Translations under genes and position numbers: made by a program
Source: an uncultured Prevotellaceae bacterium
Lineage (GTDB): Bacteria > Bacteroidota > Bacteroidia > Bacteroidales > Muribaculaceae
Assembly: GCA_937916085.1 (NCBI GenBank)
Contig: CALGGO010000010.1
Span: forward strand, 1-23,597
Length of the DNA stretch: 23,597 bases
Direction of reading: 5' to 3'
Part shown: positions 20,407-23,597 of the stretch, in pieces
How the letters are laid out: every line of letters starts with the position of its first letter
How positions within the stretch are numbered: the stretch's first letter is position 1
The notes under the pieces: generated by a model
The model's input: only the letters and a program-made list of their open reading frames with translations
Told to the model about the DNA's origin: nothing
Database searches by the model: none

Positions 20407-22962
20407 ATGAAAATTAAAGTCAGTAACTCTAATTCTCCCGTGTGGAGAAATCTTACAGTGAAAAGTGAACTGCCCGCCAATCTGCAGAAGCTTGACGAGC
20501 TTTCTAAGAACCTGTGGTGGGTGTGGAACAGCGAGGCAAAGTCGATGTTCCATCATCTCGACCGCGACATTTGGCGCGCTTCGGGCGAGAATCCCGTGAT
20601 GATGCTCAACAAGATGCCAGCCTCAAAACTTGAGGAGCTTAGCAATGATGCCGAGCTGGTGGCTAAGATTGACAAGATCTATGCTCACTTCAAGGAATAT
20701 ATGGATCAGCCCGTGCGCCCCGAGTTCCCCTCGGTGGCTTATTTCAGCATGGAGTATGGCTTGTGCAACGCCCTGAAGATTTACTCGGGTGGCTTGGGCA
20801 TCCTCGCCGGTGACTATATCAAGGAGGCAAGTGACCGCCGCATCGACATGACAGCAGTGGGCTTCCTTTATCGCTATGGCTATTTCACCCAGACCCTCTC
20901 GATGGATGGTCAGCAGATTGCCAACTACGAGCCTCAGAACTTCAATCATCTGCCCATTGAGCCTGTTATCGACAAGGATGGTCAGCAGATGATTCTTGAG
21001 GTGCCTTATCCAGGACGTGTGGTGTATGCCAACATCTGGAAGGTGAACGTAGGCCGCATGAATCTCTACCTGCTCGACACCGACCTCGACAAGAACAGCG
21101 ATTTTGACCGCTCAATCACTCACCAGCTCTATGGTGGTGACTGGGAGAACCGTATCAAGCAGGAGTATCTGCTAGGTATCGGCGGAATCCTCATGCTCAA
21201 GAAGCTTGGCATCAAGGCTCAGATATACCACTGCAACGAAGGTCATGCCGCGCTGCTCAACCTGCAACGCCTTGTTGACTATGTTCAGGAAGAGGGTTTG
21301 AGCTTCAACGAGGCTCTTGAGGTGGTGCGCGCTTCGTCGCTCTATACCGTACACACTCCCGTGCCTGCCGGTCACGACTACTTCGACGAGGGACTCTTTG
21401 GCCGCTATATGGGCGAGTTCCCCGCCAAGCTCGGCATCACTTGGAACGACCTGATGAACATGGGTCGCGAGAATCCCGACACTCAGGAGAAGTTCTCGAT
21501 GAGCGTCTTCGCTCTGAACACTACCCAGGAGAGCAATGGCGTGAGCTGGCTCCACGGCGAGGTGTCGAAGAAGATGTTCTCGGGCGTGTGGAAGGGTTAT
21601 GCTCCCGAGGAGTCGCACGTGGGTTACGTTACCAATGGCGTTCACATGCCCACTTGGGCTGCGTCGGAGTGGAAAGAGTATTATGCTAAGGTGTTTGGCG
21701 CCGATTACCTCAACAAGCAGGAAGACATGGCGACCTGGGCACCCATCCAAAACGTTCCCGACGAGGAGATTTGGGACTTGCGCATGCAGCTCAAGAACAA
21801 GTTCATCAACTTCGTGAAACGTGACTTCCGTGCCACTTGGCTCAAGAACCAGGGCGACCCCACCCGCATTATGTCGATTGTGGATAAGATTAACCCTAAC
21901 GCGCTGCTCATTGGCTTCGCACGTCGTTTCGCCACCTATAAGCGCGCTCATCTGTTGTTTACCGACCTTGACCGCCTCTCGCGCATCGTAAACAACGAGA
22001 AATTCCCTGTTCAGTTCATCTTCGCCGGCAAGGCTCACCCTGCCGACGGTGCCGGCAAGGACTTGATTAAGCGCATTGTGGAGATTTCGAAGATGCCAGA
22101 CTTCTTGGGCAAGATTATCTTCCTTGAGAACTACGACATGACAGTGTCGAAGCGTCTTATCACTGGCGTTGACATCTGGCTCAACACGCCAACCCGTCCT
22201 CTCGAGGCGTCGGGTACCAGTGGCGAGAAGGCCGAGATGAACGGTCTGCTCAACTTCTCGGTACTCGACGGATGGTGGTATGAGGGCTATCGCGAGGGTG
22301 CCGGATGGGCATTGACCTCGCACCGCACCTACACCGACCAATCGATGCAGGACAAGCTCGATGCAGCTACCATCTACTCGATGCTTGAGAATGAGATTAT
22401 CCCTCTCTACTTCGCCAAGAACAGCAAGGGTTATTCTCCCGAGTGGATTCAGTACATTAAGAACTCTATCTCGCAGATTGCGCCCAATTACACCATGTCG
22501 CGCATGATGAAGGACTACATCGACCGCTTCTACAGCCCCGAGGCTGCCCGCAGCAAGAAGTTGCGTGCCAACGACTACGCCCTTGTGCGTGAAATAGTTG
22601 CTTGGAAAGAGCACGTTGCCGAGAAGTGGGACAACGTGGCGGTAGAGGACATGCAGCTCAGCGAGAGCTTCTACGACATTTCTATCAACGATGGCAAGGT
22701 AGAGGCTACAGTGAAGTTGAACACTGCTGGCTTGGGTCGCAGCGTGGGACTCGAACTCGTGGTATATCACGATGTTGATGGCGAGACCAAGTTCCATAGC
22801 ACATTGCCAATGAAGGTGGTGGATGAGGACGGCGACATTCTTACTTACCGCCTCAACGACCGCATCAAGGACACCGGCATCTTCCGCCTCTCGTTCCGTG
22901 CATTCCCCTGGAACAAGAACCTGCCACACCGCCAAGACTTCGCCTTCGTGAAGTGGTTCTAA
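20407..22962 (+). CDS. glgP: Alpha-glucan phosphorylase (GT35, DUF3417 type)
   Basis: This 851-residue PLP enzyme releases glucose 1-phosphate from the ends of alpha-1,4-glucans. The N-terminal DUF3417-like segment ('LPANLQKLDELSKNLWWVWN', ~22-41) marks the alpha-glucan family phosphorylases. It is followed by 'AYFSMEYGL' (~115-123), 'YSGGLGILAGD' and 'YHCNEGHAALL'. The PLP lysine is Lys608 in 'EASGTSGEKAEMNG', which aligns with the usual EASGTSGMK. 'NFSVLDGWW' follows it. The last ~120 residues add a beta-rich tail, which I recall from these long forms. With glgA upstream it forms a make-and-break pair for stored glycogen. It ends before a strong terminator. Confidence 0.95.
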   Translation: MKIKVSNSNSPVWRNLTVKSELPANLQKLDELSKNLWWVWNSEAKSMFHHLDRDIWRASGENPVMMLNKMPASKLEELSNDAELVAKIDKIYAHFKEYMDQPVRPEFPSVAYFSMEYGLCNALKIYSGGLGILAGDYIKEASDRRIDMTAVGFLYRYGYFTQTLSMDGQQIANYEPQNFNHLPIEPVIDKDGQQMILEVPYPGRVVYANIWKVNVGRMNLYLLDTDLDKNSDFDRSITHQLYGGDWENRIKQEYLLGIGGILMLKKLGIKAQIYHCNEGHAALLNLQRLVDYVQEEGLSFNEALEVVRASSLYTVHTPVPAGHDYFDEGLFGRYMGEFPAKLGITWNDLMNMGRENPDTQEKFSMSVFALNTTQESNGVSWLHGEVSKKMFSGVWKGYAPEESHVGYVTNGVHMPTWAASEWKEYYAKVFGADYLNKQEDMATWAPIQNVPDEEIWDLRMQLKNKFINFVKRDFRATWLKNQGDPTRIMSIVDKINPNALLIGFARRFATYKRAHLLFTDLDRLSRIVNNEKFPVQFIFAGKAHPADGAGKDLIKRIVEISKMPDFLGKIIFLENYDMTVSKRLITGVDIWLNTPTRPLEASGTSGEKAEMNGLLNFSVLDGWWYEGYREGAGWALTSHRTYTDQSMQDKLDAATIYSMLENEIIPLYFAKNSKGYSPEWIQYIKNSISQIAPNYTMSRMMKDYIDRFYSPEAARSKKLRANDYALVREIVAWKEHVAEKWDNVAVEDMQLSESFYDISINDGKVEATVKLNTAGLGRSVGLELVVYHDVDGETKFHSTLPMKVVDEDGDILTYRLNDRIKDTGIFRLSFRAFPWNKNLPHRQDFAFVKWF

Positions 22963-23046
22963 GTTCAGCTTCTTCTCATAGAATTGAAGATTGGTGATTA
23001 ATGATGATGGAACATGCTTTCCTAAGAATCATCACTTGAATAACAT

Positions 23047-23080
23047 TCTGCCCCGCCGATAACGGTGGGGCAGATTTTTT
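23047..23080 (+). terminator. Terminator of glgP
   Basis: TCTGCCCCGCC (23047-23057) pairs with GGTGGGGCAGA (23064-23074) over 11 bp with one G-T pair and a 6-nt loop, followed by TTTTTT. Confidence 0.92.
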
Positions 23081-23154
23081 GGTAGTGCTCAAGTTTCCCA
23101 TCTGTTCGAGTAATTTCTCTACTAAATTGCCACTTTCAAAAAAATCTCCTTTTC

Positions 23155-23186
23155 TTTGCTTATTAATTATATAATGTGTAAATTTG
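23155..23186 (+). promoter_or_regulatory. Promoter of the last gene
   Basis: TTTG (23155-23158), 20 bp, TAAATTTG (23179-23186). It predicts a 5' UTR of ~165 nt, in which CAGCTTCGCTG (23300-23310) forms a small hairpin before GTTTTG. Nothing else is evident in 22963-23355. Confidence 0.7.
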
Positions 23187-23355
23187 CAACAATTCACTGA
23201 GACTTGTAATGTCAAGTTTGATGTATAAGACTTTCTATAACTATAATTAAACGATTTCTTGTTTTATTTGTGACGATAACCGCATGCTTGGCACCTCTTC
23301 AGCTTCGCTGGTTTTGTTGGATTTTTGATTTTAATATTTTAAACTATAAATATTT

Positions 23356-23597
23356 ATGAGAACTAAATTTTTTATCTTGGCAATCTGTGCTATGTTATTG
23401 CCATTTACTGGTTTAGGACAAGTACAATTGTCGAGCCTCGCGCCTAGCGAGGACCCAGTGAGTAACGATGTTGCCGCCGCGTTGCTGAGCAAAGTCTATA
23501 TGCATCACCCTTCGTTGCTCAGCAAGACCGATGTGTGGCTAACATCGGCATTTGAGATCGAGCGCACATCAAAACAGAAAGACGGCTCGCGTGTGAG
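23356..23597 (+). CDS. N-terminus of an exported protein of unknown function
   Basis: ATG 23356 opens a frame that runs off the right edge (80 codons visible). It begins with a signal peptide, 'MRTKFFILAICAMLLPFTG', followed by 'LGQVQLSSLAPSEDPVSN', so the product is periplasmic or outer-membrane. The visible mature part ('VAAALLSKVYMHHPSLLSKT') does not match a family I recognise. It is too short for the 60-residue threshold to be a concern and has a good promoter upstream, so it is a real gene. Confidence 0.75.
   Translation, partial: MRTKFFILAICAMLLPFTGLGQVQLSSLAPSEDPVSNDVAAALLSKVYMHHPSLLSKTDVWLTSAFEIERTSKQKDGSRV

Overview
The window looks like a chromosomal segment of a Bacteroidales bacterium (Bacteroides, Prevotella or Muribaculaceae-like). 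Supporting signs are promoters of the Bacteroidetes form TTG-N19/20-TAnnTTTG, starts without Shine-Dalgarno sequences, a BspA-like leucine-rich-repeat protein with a dockerin-like tail, and a GT3-type glycogen synthase paired with a DUF3417-type glucan phosphorylase. The genus is inferred, not proven.

Layout. (1) 1-2128: the end of an integrated element. It holds the C-terminal part of a phage-like protein, arrays of a degenerate 12-bp repeat, and a tyrosine recombinase lying against the 3' end of tRNA-Pro(UGG). (2) 2129-5434: housekeeping DNA with tRNA-Pro diverging from aspS and a THUMP-like methyltransferase 4 nt after aspS. (3) 5435-8902: an AT-rich accessory island. It has direct repeats, a single-chain type IIG restriction-modification enzyme whose C-terminal tail is cut off by two in-frame stops, and a ~320-nt leader with mutually exclusive hairpins. 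(4) 8903-10869: an FlK-like hotdog thioesterase diverging from a RecD-like helicase; both have almost no 5' UTR. (5) 10870-12728: tryptophanase preceded by a 27-codon leader ORF in the position of E. coli TnaC and partly resembling it. (6) 12729-15627: a secreted BspA-like protein behind a long leader, in which a small ORF reads through a terminator hairpin and overlaps the BspA start. (7) 15628-18331: a Sel1-repeat protein and TypA/BipA, separated by a heptamer minisatellite. (8) 18493-23080: glycogen synthase and alpha-glucan phosphorylase, enzymes for making and mobilising glycogen; the synthase carries a 7-bp tandem repeat inside its coding region. (9) 23155-23597: promoter and N-terminus of an unidentified exported protein.

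The strongest candidates for something undescribed are three leader regions (restriction enzyme, tryptophanase, BspA) that look like attenuators, the 12-bp repeat shared by both flanks of the integrase, and the frame-sensitive heptamer repeat in glycogen synthase. All are read by eye from sequence; none was tested by search or folding software.
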